This document shows, piece by piece, positions 25,169-32,831 of a DNA stretch of 64,000 nt (position 1 is the first letter of the stretch; the number at the start of each line of letters is the position of its first letter). Source of the DNA: Streptomyces griseosporeus (GTDB lineage Bacteria > Actinomycetota > Actinomycetes > Streptomycetales > Streptomycetaceae). The notes under the pieces were generated by a model. The model did no database searches, was not told the DNA's origin, and worked only from the letters and a program-made list of their open reading frames with translations. The stretch is taken from contig NZ_BNBR01000007.1 of NCBI RefSeq assembly GCF_014656055.1, forward strand, positions 124,001 to 188,000, in the 5' to 3' direction. The position numbers and the translations under genes were made by a program.

Positions 25169-25870
25169 ATGACCACTCCGGGCCGGGGGCTGCACGGCCA
25201 TGTACTGGACACCCTCGGCCCCGCGATCACCGCGGGCGAGTACCCGCCGGGCAGCGTCCTGCGCACCGACGAACTCGCCCAGCAGTTCGATGTGTCACGG
25301 TCGGTGATGCGCGAGGCGGTCCGCGTCCTGGAGTCCATGCACCTGGTCGAGTCCCGCCGCCGCGTCGGCGTGACCGTCCGCCCCAAGTCCGAGTGGAACG
25401 TCTACGACCCACAGGTCATCCGCTGGCGGCTGGCGGGCGCCGACCGCCCGCACCAGCTGCGCTCACTGACCGTGCTGCGCTCGGCCGTCGAGCCGGTCGC
25501 CGCGGGGCTCGCCGCGAAGAACGCCACCGCGCAGCAGTGCGCCGAGCTGACCGAGTGCGCGCTCGGCATGGTCGCCAACTCCCGCGGCCACCGCCTGGAG
25601 CAGTACCTCTTCCACGACGTGGCCTTCCACCGGGTGATCCTCAACGCGTCCGGCAACGAGATGTTCGCCCGCCTCGGCGACGTCGTCGCCGAGGTCCTCA
25701 CCGGCCGCACCCACCACGAGGTCATGTTCGAGGACCCCGACCCGGCCGCCGTCACCCTGCACGTGAAACTGGCCGAGGCGGTCCGCGAGGGCGACGCCGC
25801 CCGCGCGGAGGAACTGACCCGCGAGATCACGGTCGGCGCCCTCCAGGAACTCGACATCCTGGCGCCCTGA
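25169..25870 (+). CDS. gntR: FadR-subfamily GntR regulator of gluconate use
   Basis: A 233-residue regulator with an N-terminal winged helix (GEYPPGSVLRTDELAQQFDV, then SRSVMREAVRVLESMHLV) and a C-terminal FCD domain whose metal/effector residues include the His of HDVAFHR and those in LHVKLAEAV. It most likely represses gntK-gntP in the absence of gluconate or 6-phosphogluconate. No ribosome site precedes the ATG, but TACTCT ends eight bases upstream and fits a -10 box, so the mRNA is probably leaderless. Confidence 0.9.
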   Translation: MTTPGRGLHGHVLDTLGPAITAGEYPPGSVLRTDELAQQFDVSRSVMREAVRVLESMHLVESRRRVGVTVRPKSEWNVYDPQVIRWRLAGADRPHQLRSLTVLRSAVEPVAAGLAAKNATAQQCAELTECALGMVANSRGHRLEQYLFHDVAFHRVILNASGNEMFARLGDVVAEVLTGRTHHEVMFEDPDPAAVTLHVKLAEAVREGDAARAEELTREITVGALQELDILAP

Positions 25871-25911
25871 GGGCGCTGTGCGTCAAGAACCGCCGCCTCC
25901 GGCAGAAACGC

Positions 25912-26289
25912 CTAGGCCTCGGGGAAGTCCCCGTCCACGTACACCCAAGCCCCCTCGACCCGTTCGAAGCGGCTGCGTTCCAGCAGGGAGCCGCCGCGGT
26001 ACGAGGCGCGGAAGGTCACCGTGCCCGTAGTGTGGAAGGCCGAGCCGTCGGTCGTGCCGAGGATCTCCAGGCCCGTCCAGCGCATCCGCGGGTCCAGGTC
26101 GAGGCGGTGGGGGCGGGTACGCGGGTGCCAGGTGCGCAGCAGGTACGCCGCGTCGCCCTTCACGAACGCGCTGTACCGCGAGCGCATGAGCGCCTCGGCG
26201 GTGGGCGCGGCGGCGGCCCCGGAGTGGTACCGGCCGCAGCACTCCGCGTACGCCTCGGGCCGGCCGCAGGGACAGGAACGCGTCGTCAT
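25912..26289 (-). CDS. YchJ/UPF0225 family SEC-C motif protein
   Basis: A 125-residue protein with the N-terminal zinc-binding CPCGRPEAYAECCGRYHSG motif typical of YchJ-like proteins, followed by an NTF2-like domain (ALMRSRYSAFVKGDAAYLLR, then WHPRTRP). The SEC-C motif binds zinc and often mediates contact with partner proteins. The start at 26289 matches other family members; an ATG nine bases upstream is possible. It is apparently monocistronic. Confidence 0.9.
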   Translation of the reverse strand: MTTRSCPCGRPEAYAECCGRYHSGAAAAPTAEALMRSRYSAFVKGDAAYLLRTWHPRTRPHRLDLDPRMRWTGLEILGTTDGSAFHTTGTVTFRASYRGGSLLERSRFERVEGAWVYVDGDFPEA

Positions 26290-26342
26290 GCCTGTCATTG
26301 TGCCTGGTCAGGGGGAGGGCCGAGGGGAGGCCGGGACATGCG

Positions 26343-26369
26343 GAAGGCCCCTGTGTCGCAGGGGCCTTC
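26343..26369 (-). terminator. Terminator downstream of tRNA-Leu
   Basis: An 11-bp perfect stem (GAAGGCCCCTG and its complement) with a 5-nt loop lies just past the tRNA 3' end. Confidence 0.75.
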
Positions 26370-26374
26370 GTCTG

Positions 26375-26459
26375 TGTCCGAGGGGGGACTTGAACCCCCA
26401 CGCCCGATAAAGGGCACTAGCACCTCAAGCTAGCGCGTCTGCCATTCCGCCACCCGGAC
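26375..26459 (-). tRNA. tRNA-Leu (GAG anticodon)
   Basis: An 85-nt class II tRNA on the minus strand, reading from 26459 to 26375. The acceptor stem is GTCCGGG paired with CTCGGAC, with A as discriminator. The anticodon stem-loop is CTAGC-TTGAGGT-GCTAG, giving anticodon GAG (codons CUC/CUU). A long variable arm precedes GGGGGTTCAAGTCCCCC, the T arm. CCA is not encoded. A hairpin terminator follows directly. Confidence 0.97.
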
Positions 26460-26644
26460 AAGGTGTCTGTCGTGCGGGGTTTCCCCCGCGGCGACGAGGT
26501 AAACATTACCAGGCTTTCGAGGGTGGTCGATCACGCCCCGTCCGCACGTGAACGGGGTGTGACGGACCGGGACCGGTCTTGGGCCGCGCGGCGGGGGAGA
26601 GGGAGGATGAGGGGGACCATCGGCTGACACCGGGAGGAAGCAGC

Positions 26645-27979
26645 GTGAGCGACACGGACACGGCGGACACGGCCAGGGGCGTCACCGGCGAGGACGAGGT
26701 CGTCGACCTCTGCCGCGACCTGATCCGGTTCGACACCAGCAACTACGGCGACCACTCGGGCCCGGGCGAGCGCAAGGCCGCCGAGTACGTCGCGGAGAAG
26801 CTCGCCGAGGTGGGCCTCGAACCGAGGATCTTCGAGTCGCACCCGGGACGCGCCTCCACCGTGGCCCGCATCGAGGGCGAGGACCCGTCCCGGCCCGCGC
26901 TGCTCATCCACGGCCACCTGGACGTCGTACCGGCCAACGCGGCCGACTGGACCCACGACCCCTTCTCCGGCGAGGTCGCCGACGGCTGCGTGTGGGGCCG
27001 CGGCGCCGTCGACATGAAGGACATGGACGCGATGACGCTCGCCGTCGTGCGCGACCGGCTGCGCTCCGGCCGCCGGCCCCCGCGCGACATCGTGGTCGCC
27101 TTCCTCGCCGACGAGGAGGCCGGCGGCACCTACGGCGCCCGCCACCTCGTGGACCGCCACCCCGAGCTGTTCGAGGGCGTCACCGAGGCGATCAGCGAGG
27201 TCGGCGGGTTCTCCTTCACGGTCAGCGAGCAGCGCCGGCTGTATCTCATCCAGACGGCCGAGAAGGGCATGCACTGGATGAAGCTGACCGTGGCCGGCAC
27301 CGCCGGGCACGGCTCGATGATCCACCGCGACAACGCCATCACCGAGCTGAGCGAGGCCGTCGCCCGCGTCGGCCGGCACAGGTTCCCGGTCCGCGTCACC
27401 AAGACCACCCGCGCCTTCCTCGACGAGCTGGGCGACGCCCTCGGCACCGAGCTGGACCCGGAGGACATGGAGTCCACCCTCGCCCGGCTCGGCGGCATCG
27501 CCAAGCTGATCGGCGCGACGCTCAGCAACACCGCCAACCCGACCCAGCTGAACGCCGGCTACAAGGTCAACGTCATCCCCGGCGAGGCCACCGCGCACAT
27601 CGACGGCCGTTTCCTGCCCGGCCACGAGGAGGAGTTCCTCGCCGACCTCGACCGGCTCCTCGGCCCGAACGTCCGCCGCGAGGACGTCCACGCCGACAAG
27701 GCCGTCGAGACCACCTTCGACGGCGCGCTGGTCGAGGCCATGCAGTCCGCGCTGGTCGCCGAGGACCCGGCCGCCAAGGCGATCCCCTACATGCTCTCCG
27801 GCGGCACCGACGCCAAGTCCTTCGACGACCTCGGCATCCGCGGCTTCGGCTTCGCGCCGCTGAAGCTGCCGCCGGAGCTGGACTTCGCCGGCATGTTCCA
27901 CGGCGTCGACGAGCGGGTGCCGGTGGACGGACTGAAGTTCGGCGTGCGCGTGCTGGACCGGTTCCTCGACCTGTCCTGA
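26645..27979 (+). CDS. M20 family metallopeptidase (ArgE/DapE-like)
   Basis: A zinc-dependent peptidase or deacylase of 444 residues. Metal and catalytic motifs are HGHLDVVPA, GRGAVDMKDMD and FLADEEAGG, followed by the dimerisation domain with the conserved GHGSMIHRDNAI. Such enzymes cleave dipeptides or N-acyl amino acids in the cytoplasm. The GTG start at 26645 has a strong GGGAGGAAG. The specific substrate is unknown. It lies upstream of the chaplin genes but is separated from them by 158 bp with its own signals. Confidence 0.92.
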   Translation: MSDTDTADTARGVTGEDEVVDLCRDLIRFDTSNYGDHSGPGERKAAEYVAEKLAEVGLEPRIFESHPGRASTVARIEGEDPSRPALLIHGHLDVVPANAADWTHDPFSGEVADGCVWGRGAVDMKDMDAMTLAVVRDRLRSGRRPPRDIVVAFLADEEAGGTYGARHLVDRHPELFEGVTEAISEVGGFSFTVSEQRRLYLIQTAEKGMHWMKLTVAGTAGHGSMIHRDNAITELSEAVARVGRHRFPVRVTKTTRAFLDELGDALGTELDPEDMESTLARLGGIAKLIGATLSNTANPTQLNAGYKVNVIPGEATAHIDGRFLPGHEEEFLADLDRLLGPNVRREDVHADKAVETTFDGALVEAMQSALVAEDPAAKAIPYMLSGGTDAKSFDDLGIRGFGFAPLKLPPELDFAGMFHGVDERVPVDGLKFGVRVLDRFLDLS

Positions 27980-28093
27980 ATCGGGTCACTGAAACGAAAC
28001 TCCAGTAATCGCCCGCCTGTGCGGAACCGACTGAGAAGAGTGAATGCGACGATAAGCTCGTAGCCTCATTACTCCCTCCTCGTTACTGCTGAT

Positions 28094-28120
28094 GCGATCC
28101 GCAACGCTGGGATCGCTTTT
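28094..28120 (+). promoter_or_regulatory. Hairpin plus T-run in the chpH leader (possible attenuator)
   Basis: GCGATCC (28094-28100) pairs with GGATCGC (28110-28116) and is followed directly by TTTT, the form of an intrinsic terminator, only 18 bp before the chpH start. It lies inside the expected 5' UTR, not at a gene end, so it may act as an attenuator or block ribosome loading. Confidence 0.5.
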
Positions 28121-28137
28121 GCCAACAAGGAGGAATA

Positions 28138-28371
28138 ATGATCAAGAAGGTCGTCGCCGCTGCGGCTGCCACCGGCGGTCTGGTTCTCGCGGGCGCGGGC
28201 CTCGCCGTCGCCGACGCCGGTGCCCAGGGTGCCGCGGTGCACTCCCCGGGCGTGGTGTCCGGCAACGTCATCCAGGTTCCGGTGCACGTCCCGGTGAACG
28301 TCTGCGGCAACACGATCTCGGTGATCGGGCTGCTGAACCCCGCCTTCGGCAACACGTGCGTCAACAAGTGA
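28138..28371 (+). CDS. chpH: Short chaplin ChpH
   Basis: A 77-residue secreted chaplin. A signal peptide (to about residue 26, ending AVADA) precedes one chaplin domain with HSPGVVSGNVIQVPVHVPVN, CGNTISVIGLLNPAFGNTC and a C-terminal NK. The two Cys can form the conserved disulfide. Chaplins assemble into amyloid-like fibrils that lower surface tension and coat aerial hyphae. Sequence closely matches ChpH of S. coelicolor as I recall it, and the chpH-chpC gene order is the same. Ribosome site AAGGAGGA is strong. Expected regulation is by the BldN sigma factor; I could not place that promoter with confidence. Confidence 0.96.
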   Translation: MIKKVVAAAAATGGLVLAGAGLAVADAGAQGAAVHSPGVVSGNVIQVPVHVPVNVCGNTISVIGLLNPAFGNTCVNK

Positions 28372-28417
28372 CGTTGTCGCCCCTCACGGTGTTGTTCATC
28401 TGAGGGTCGTCCACGCC

Positions 28418-28456
28418 GTCGGCCCCGGAGCGCGTGCCATGCGCTCCGGGGCCGAC
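28418..28456 (+). terminator. Terminator between chpH and chpC
   Basis: A perfect 16-bp stem (28418-28433 with 28441-28456), 7-nt loop, followed by a CTTTT run at 28461. chpC therefore probably has its own promoter or depends on read-through. Confidence 0.85.
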
Positions 28457-28521
28457 CGGTCTTTTGACGACCGCATCGCGTCTCGTACGGGATCGAAAAG
28501 TCGAAGGCAGGTATTCAAGGA

Positions 28522-29325
28522 ATGCGACAGGCAACCCGCAAGGGCCTCATGACGGTGGCCGCGGCCACCGGAGTCATCGCCGCCGCCGGAAGCGGCTACG
28601 CGCACGCCTCCTCGGGAGCGAGCGGCACCGCCGCCGGCTCGCCGGGCGTGCTGTCCGGCAACTCGGTGCAGGCGCCGGTGCACGCGCCGGTGAACGTCTG
28701 CGGCAACACCGTCGACGTCGTCGGCGTGCTCAACCCGGCCGCCGGCAACAAGTGCGCCAACGAGAGCGACACGTCGGACGGGCACGGCGGCTCCGGCGGC
28801 TCGGGCTCGCACGGCGGCTCCGGCTCGAACGGCGGCTCCGGCTCGCACGGGGGCTCGACCGGCTCGCACGCCGGCGGCCAGACCGGCGACTCGCCCGGTG
28901 TCGGCTCCGGCAACCACGTCGAGGCCCCGGTCGACACGCCGGTCAACGTCTGCGGCAACAGCGTCGACGTGATCGGCATCGGCAACCCCGCCATGGGGAA
29001 CGACTGCGCCGGCCACGGCGGCCCGGGCGGCGACCACACCACGCCTCCCGGCAACCCGGGCAACCCCGGACCCGGTCACCCCGGCACCCCGGAGACCCCC
29101 GGCCACCCCGGGACCCCGGCCACGCCCCCCGCTCCGGGCCACGAGACCCCGGCCGGGCCGTCGCACCCCAACCAGCCGGGCGCCCAGACGGTGACCCAGC
29201 CCAGGGGCGAGGCCCAGCTCGCCAGCACCGGCAGCGAGCTGCCGCTCGGCGTCGTGCTCCCGGCCGGCGCGGGCGCGCTGCTCGGTGGTGCGGTGCTCTA
29301 CCGCAGGGCGCGCGCCTCGGCGTGA
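28522..29325 (+). CDS. chpC: Long chaplin ChpC with sortase signal
   Basis: A 267-residue long chaplin. Order: signal peptide (to about residue 33), first chaplin domain (SPGVLSGNSVQAPVHAPVN and CGNTVDVVGVLNPAAGNKC), a Gly/Ser/His linker, second chaplin domain (SPGVGSGNHVEAPVDTPVN, CGNSVDVIGIGNPAMGNDC), a Pro/Gly linker with PGTP-type repeats, then LASTG, a hydrophobic helix and a basic tail. LASTG is the LAxTG sortase E site that links it to peptidoglycan, from which it anchors short chaplin fibres. The linker length is the part most likely to vary between strains. Confidence 0.96.
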   Translation: MRQATRKGLMTVAAATGVIAAAGSGYAHASSGASGTAAGSPGVLSGNSVQAPVHAPVNVCGNTVDVVGVLNPAAGNKCANESDTSDGHGGSGGSGSHGGSGSNGGSGSHGGSTGSHAGGQTGDSPGVGSGNHVEAPVDTPVNVCGNSVDVIGIGNPAMGNDCAGHGGPGGDHTTPPGNPGNPGPGHPGTPETPGHPGTPATPPAPGHETPAGPSHPNQPGAQTVTQPRGEAQLASTGSELPLGVVLPAGAGALLGGAVLYRRARASA

Positions 29326-29364
29326 GCGGCCGGACAAGGCCCTGAGGGGCCTTGAACGGACGAA

Positions 29365-29398
29365 CGGAGCGGGCCCCGCGTCCGCGGGGCCCGCTCCG
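29365..29398. terminator. Bidirectional terminator after chpC
   Basis: A 15-bp perfect G+C stem (29365-29379 with 29384-29398) with a 4-nt loop separates chpC from the convergent small gene. Confidence 0.8.
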
Positions 29399-29415
29399 TC
29401 CCGTCCTGCCTCAGC

Positions 29416-29604
29416 TCACCACGTGGCGCGCACCTGTCGGATGATCCGCCGCCGCAACCGCACCCGGCGGCTGCCGTCACGCATCAGGCTCAGGCGGTAC
29501 AACTCCCAGTGTCCGTACTCTGCATGGTCCGTCAGCAGACGTGTCGCCTCCTTGCGGGAGACCCCGCGCGGTACGTGCACGTCGACAAATTCGTATTCCG
29601 GCAT
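29416..29604 (-). CDS. Small basic protein, DUF5703 family
   Basis: A 62-residue protein starting MPEYEFVDVHVPRGVSRKEA and ending in an Arg-rich helix (RRVRLRRRIIRQVRATW). This is the form of a small actinobacterial family annotated DUF5703; function unknown. The basic C-terminus may bind nucleic acid, which is inference. The start is 47 bp from the divergent gene at 29652. Confidence 0.82.
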   Translation of the reverse strand: MPEYEFVDVHVPRGVSRKEATRLLTDHAEYGHWELYRLSLMRDGSRRVRLRRRIIRQVRATW

Positions 29605-29651
29605 CGCATCTATTGTGCGGGCTGGGGCCCGGTACGGATAGCGTCTGCTGT

Positions 29652-30377
29652 ATGTCTGATGCTGCGCAGCCCACCGCTGCCGAGGTACGCGCCGCCGCCG
29701 AGGCGGTCAAGACCGCGCTCGACCGCCACCTGGCCGCGGTCGAACGCAGGTCGGGTGAGGACGACCCGGCCGTCTACGAGGCGTTCAACCAGCTGGCCGC
29801 GGCCGCCGAGGCGTACGACGAGCTGCTCTACGACCGCTACGACGAGGTCACGCCCTTCGAGATCCCCGGCGGCGAGGAGATGCCGCCGTACACCGGGCCC
29901 GAGGAGCCGAACGCCCTCAGCGTGCTGATCCGCCGCGACTACGCCGTCAGCGATCAGCAGCGGCTGCTGGCGCAGGCCCGGCGGGTGGAGGCGGCGGACG
30001 ACGACAGCTCCGGCGAGGACGTGTCCGGCACGGTGCACGGGGCGCTGGGCGTCCTCTTCGGCGAGTTCGAGCCGGACGAGATCGCCAGCCGGCACAAGGA
30101 GTTCGGCCTGGAGGAGGGCGACTCCACGCTCTGGGTGGTGGCCGCCGACGAGCCGGCCGAACCCGGCGAGTGGCTGGAGGCGCCGTTCGAGCAGGCCGAC
30201 GCGCAGCGCGTGATCTGCCGCTTCGACGTCAGCGCGGTCTTCGACGACGACGCCGACCTCGGGGACGAGGACGACGACGAGGATGTCGGTGTCGTGCGGG
30301 GCGTCGGGGACGTGGACGACATCGAGGACGTCGAGGAGGTCGACCTCGACGAGGACGAGGACGAGGACCAAGGGTGA
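29652..30377 (+). CDS. Hypothetical acidic protein
   Basis: A 241-residue protein with a helical N-terminal region containing EDDPAVYEAFNQLAAAAEAY and ENDLYDRYDEVTPFEIPG-like sequence around residues 38-75. Its last 40 residues are almost all Asp/Glu/Val (for example DEDDDEDVGVV). The central part resembles other actinobacterial hypothetical proteins found next to DUF5703. No signal peptide or catalytic motif. The ATG at 29652 lacks a good ribosome site, so it may be leaderless. Confidence 0.8.
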   Translation: MSDAAQPTAAEVRAAAEAVKTALDRHLAAVERRSGEDDPAVYEAFNQLAAAAEAYDELLYDRYDEVTPFEIPGGEEMPPYTGPEEPNALSVLIRRDYAVSDQQRLLAQARRVEAADDDSSGEDVSGTVHGALGVLFGEFEPDEIASRHKEFGLEEGDSTLWVVAADEPAEPGEWLEAPFEQADAQRVICRFDVSAVFDDDADLGDEDDDEDVGVVRGVGDVDDIEDVEEVDLDEDEDEDQG

Positions 30378-30394
30378 GCGTGTCCACGCGGTGA

Positions 30395-30430
30395 CGGTGG
30401 CCCCGGGAGAGCGGTCTCCCGGGGCCACCG
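30395..30430. terminator. Bidirectional terminator
   Basis: A perfect 16-bp stem (30395-30410 with 30415-30430) and GCGG loop lies between two convergent genes. Confidence 0.85.
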
Positions 30431-30458
30431 CCGTCCGCGGGGCGCGGCCCGGTCCCCG

Positions 30459-32831
30459 TCAGGCCGCCGCCGGCACCTGGGTGCGCAGCAGCAGCGGCAG
30501 CCGGGTCGTCCGCGGCTTCGCCGGGACCTCCGCGACGGCTCGGGGCAGCGCCTGCTCCACCCCGTGCACCACGGACAGGTGCCGGTCGGCCCGGCCGAAC
30601 GCGGTGTACACCCACGGCCGGCTCAGTGCCTGGGCGGCGTCCCCGGGCAGCACGACGACGGCCGCCGGCCACCGGGCGCCCACCGCCTGGTGCGCGGTCA
30701 GCGCCCACCCGTGCCGCACCGACTGCTCCACCCGCTCCCGCGGTACGACGACGGGGCCGCCCGCGCACGTCAGATGCAGCCCGTCCGCGTCGGCCTTGAC
30801 CACCCGGCCCGGCACGGTCCGGCCCGGCGCGGGGGAGTAGGCGATCCGGTCGCCCGGGTCGAAGCCGCCGAAGCGGCCCGGACCGGGGTTGAGGCGCTCC
30901 TTGAGGGCGGCGTTGAGCGCGCGGGTGCCGGCCGCGCCGCCGTGGCCCGGCGTGATGACGACCGTCTGCTCGGGCGGGATGCCGAGGGCGCGCGGCACCG
31001 AGTCCGCGACGAGCTGCACGGTGCGGTGCACGGCCTCGCCCGCGTCCCGCACCGGCACGATCACCAGCTCCTTGCCGGGCGCCTCGACCTGGTTCAGCTC
31101 GCCGATGCCGATGCCGGAGACCAGTTCGCCGAGCGGCCCGGGGTCGGGGGTGCGGGAGGCCACCTGCGGGCAGACCCGCGCGGCGAGCAGATCGGCGAAC
31201 ACCCGCCCCGGCCCCGCCGACCACAGCACCGCCGGGTCTCCGCTCAGCACCAGCCGCGCCCCGTCCGGCACCGACTCCACCAGCAGCGCCGCGCTCTCCA
31301 CGTCCAGCTGCGGCGCGTCCAGCACCACCAGCAGGTCCAGCGCGAGCGCCCCCTCGGCGTCCCGCCCGGGCCCCTCGGCACCGGACAGCAGCCCGGAGAC
31401 GGTGACCACGGCGTCGGAGGCGGTGTCCCGCGCGGGGGCGTCGGCCGGCGCCGCGGGGGCCTCGACCTCGGCCGCCAGGGCGGGGACGGCGGACTCGGCC
31501 ACGCCGAGCAGTCCCGCGAAGCGGCGGCGGCCGTCGGCGGTGTGGCAGGCGGCCACCGCCCGCAGGCCCAGCGCGCGGGCGGCGGCGAGCAGCGCCGCCG
31601 GTTCGGCGCGGGCGGCCTCGCCACCCGTGTGCAGCACCAGGCCGTGCCCGGCCACCGCGCGGATCAGCTCCGCCGCGCTGCCGGAGGCCGCCGCCGCGGC
31701 CGACTCCCAGCGCGCCGAGGCTTCCTCCTTGGGCAGCGAGTTCACCACCCGCGCCAGCGCGTCGGCGAGGCTCTCCTCGGCCAGGGCGTACCGCTCCAGC
31801 CCGACGAGGACCCGCACCGGGCGCTCGGCCTCGCCGTCCTCGTCCTCATCGCCTTCCCCGGCCGGGGCCGCGGCCGGCCGGCCGGGCTCCTCCAGGGCGT
31901 CCTGGAACACCAGCGCCTCGCCCTCGGCGATCGCGCTCTGCACGGCCTCCTCCGCCTCCGGCACGCCCTGCCGGCCCAGCGCGGTGGTCAGCGCGGGCAG
32001 CTCCAGCGCGGTGTGCCCGGCCAGGGCCGCCTGCTCCAGCAGCCAGACGGTCACCGCCCGGCCGCGCCGCTCGTCGTCCGGGGAGCACTCCGGGCCGAGC
32101 AGCGCCCGCGCGAAGGAGTCGGCGTGCTCGGGCCGCACCCCGGGGACGCGCAGCAACTGCCAGGGATCCTGGCGCAGCGCCTCCGGTGCGCCCTCCCCCA
32201 GGACGGCGGCGGCCTGGGCGGCCAGCGTCTCCGGAGCACCACCCGCCGCCAGCACCTCCCGGACCGCGGCGACGGCCTCCGCCGGAGGCGCCGAGGGGGC
32301 AGCGGGGCCTCCGGCCGCCTCCGCGGGCACCGGCTGCGGGCGCCGTACCGGCTCGGGGGCCGGGCGGCGCGGGGCGGGCGGTTCGCTGAAGACGGTCTCC
32401 GGCGGCTTCTGCCCGCTCTCCACGGCCCGCACGGCGGCCAGCAGATCGGCCGCCTTGCCGCTCAGCTTCGTCCCGCTCTCGATCGGCGTCTTCTTCTCGG
32501 CCTTGCGCCGCTCGATCCGCTCCCGCTCGATCCGCTGCGCCAGCAACTCCGCCTCGGCCTCGGACAGATCGGCGGCGTCACCCTCGCCGCCCTCACCGGC
32601 CCCGCCAGTGACCTCGCCGTCCCCGGCGCCGGCCTCGCCGTCCTCACCGGCCCCGGCAGTGACCTCGCCGTCCCCGGCGCCGGCCTCGCCGGTCCCGGCG
32701 CCCCCCTCGGCCTCCGTCCCCGCAGCGGCGCCCGCACTCTCGGCGGCGGCGGTGGCCTCGTCGGCCCCTTCCGCCCCGGTGTCCGGTACCTCCGGCCCCG
32801 AGTTCTCCGTGGTCTCCGGCTCCGTGCTCAC
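30459..32831 (-). CDS. RecD2-like protein with degenerate ATPase motifs
   Basis: A 790-residue protein laid out like RecD2 helicases: a helix-hairpin-helix-like region (WQLLRVPGVRPEHADSFARA, about residue 225), a winged part, then an ATPase-like core. The expected Walker A loop is replaced by GLVLHTGGEAARAEPAALL (about residues 396-414) with no GKT. Walker B reads VVLDAPQLD instead of a DE pair (about 500-508). Motif III survives as SGDPAVLWSAGPGRVF, motif V as LTAHQAVGARWPAAVVVL and motif VI as PWVYTAFGRADRHLSVVHG. The N-terminus is a Gly/Glu low-complexity region with a duplicated 51-bp unit. It probably cannot hydrolyse ATP and may be a structural DNA-binding partner. The GTG start overlaps the stop of the aldo/keto reductase gene. 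Confidence 0.85.
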   Translation of the reverse strand: MSTEPETTENSGPEVPDTGAEGADEATAAAESAGAAAGTEAEGGAGTGEAGAGDGEVTAGAGEDGEAGAGDGEVTGGAGEGGEGDAADLSEAEAELLAQRIERERIERRKAEKKTPIESGTKLSGKAADLLAAVRAVESGQKPPETVFSEPPAPRRPAPEPVRRPQPVPAEAAGGPAAPSAPPAEAVAAVREVLAAGGAPETLAAQAAAVLGEGAPEALRQDPWQLLRVPGVRPEHADSFARALLGPECSPDDERRGRAVTVWLLEQAALAGHTALELPALTTALGRQGVPEAEEAVQSAIAEGEALVFQDALEEPGRPAAAPAGEGDEDEDGEAERPVRVLVGLERYALAEESLADALARVVNSLPKEEASARWESAAAAASGSAAELIRAVAGHGLVLHTGGEAARAEPAALLAAARALGLRAVAACHTADGRRRFAGLLGVAESAVPALAAEVEAPAAPADAPARDTASDAVVTVSGLLSGAEGPGRDAEGALALDLLVVLDAPQLDVESAALLVESVPDGARLVLSGDPAVLWSAGPGRVFADLLAARVCPQVASRTPDPGPLGELVSGIGIGELNQVEAPGKELVIVPVRDAGEAVHRTVQLVADSVPRALGIPPEQTVVITPGHGGAAGTRALNAALKERLNPGPGRFGGFDPGDRIAYSPAPGRTVPGRVVKADADGLHLTCAGGPVVVPRERVEQSVRHGWALTAHQAVGARWPAAVVVLPGDAAQALSRPWVYTAFGRADRHLSVVHGVEQALPRAVAEVPAKPRTTRLPLLLRTQVPAAA
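32591..32692. repeat. 51-bp tandem duplication inside a coding region
   Basis: Two adjacent 51-bp copies (32591-32641, 32642-32692) differ at one base. They keep the reading frame of the RecD2-like gene and duplicate 17 residues in its Gly/Glu-rich N-terminus. Such units can expand or contract between strains. Confidence 0.85.
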
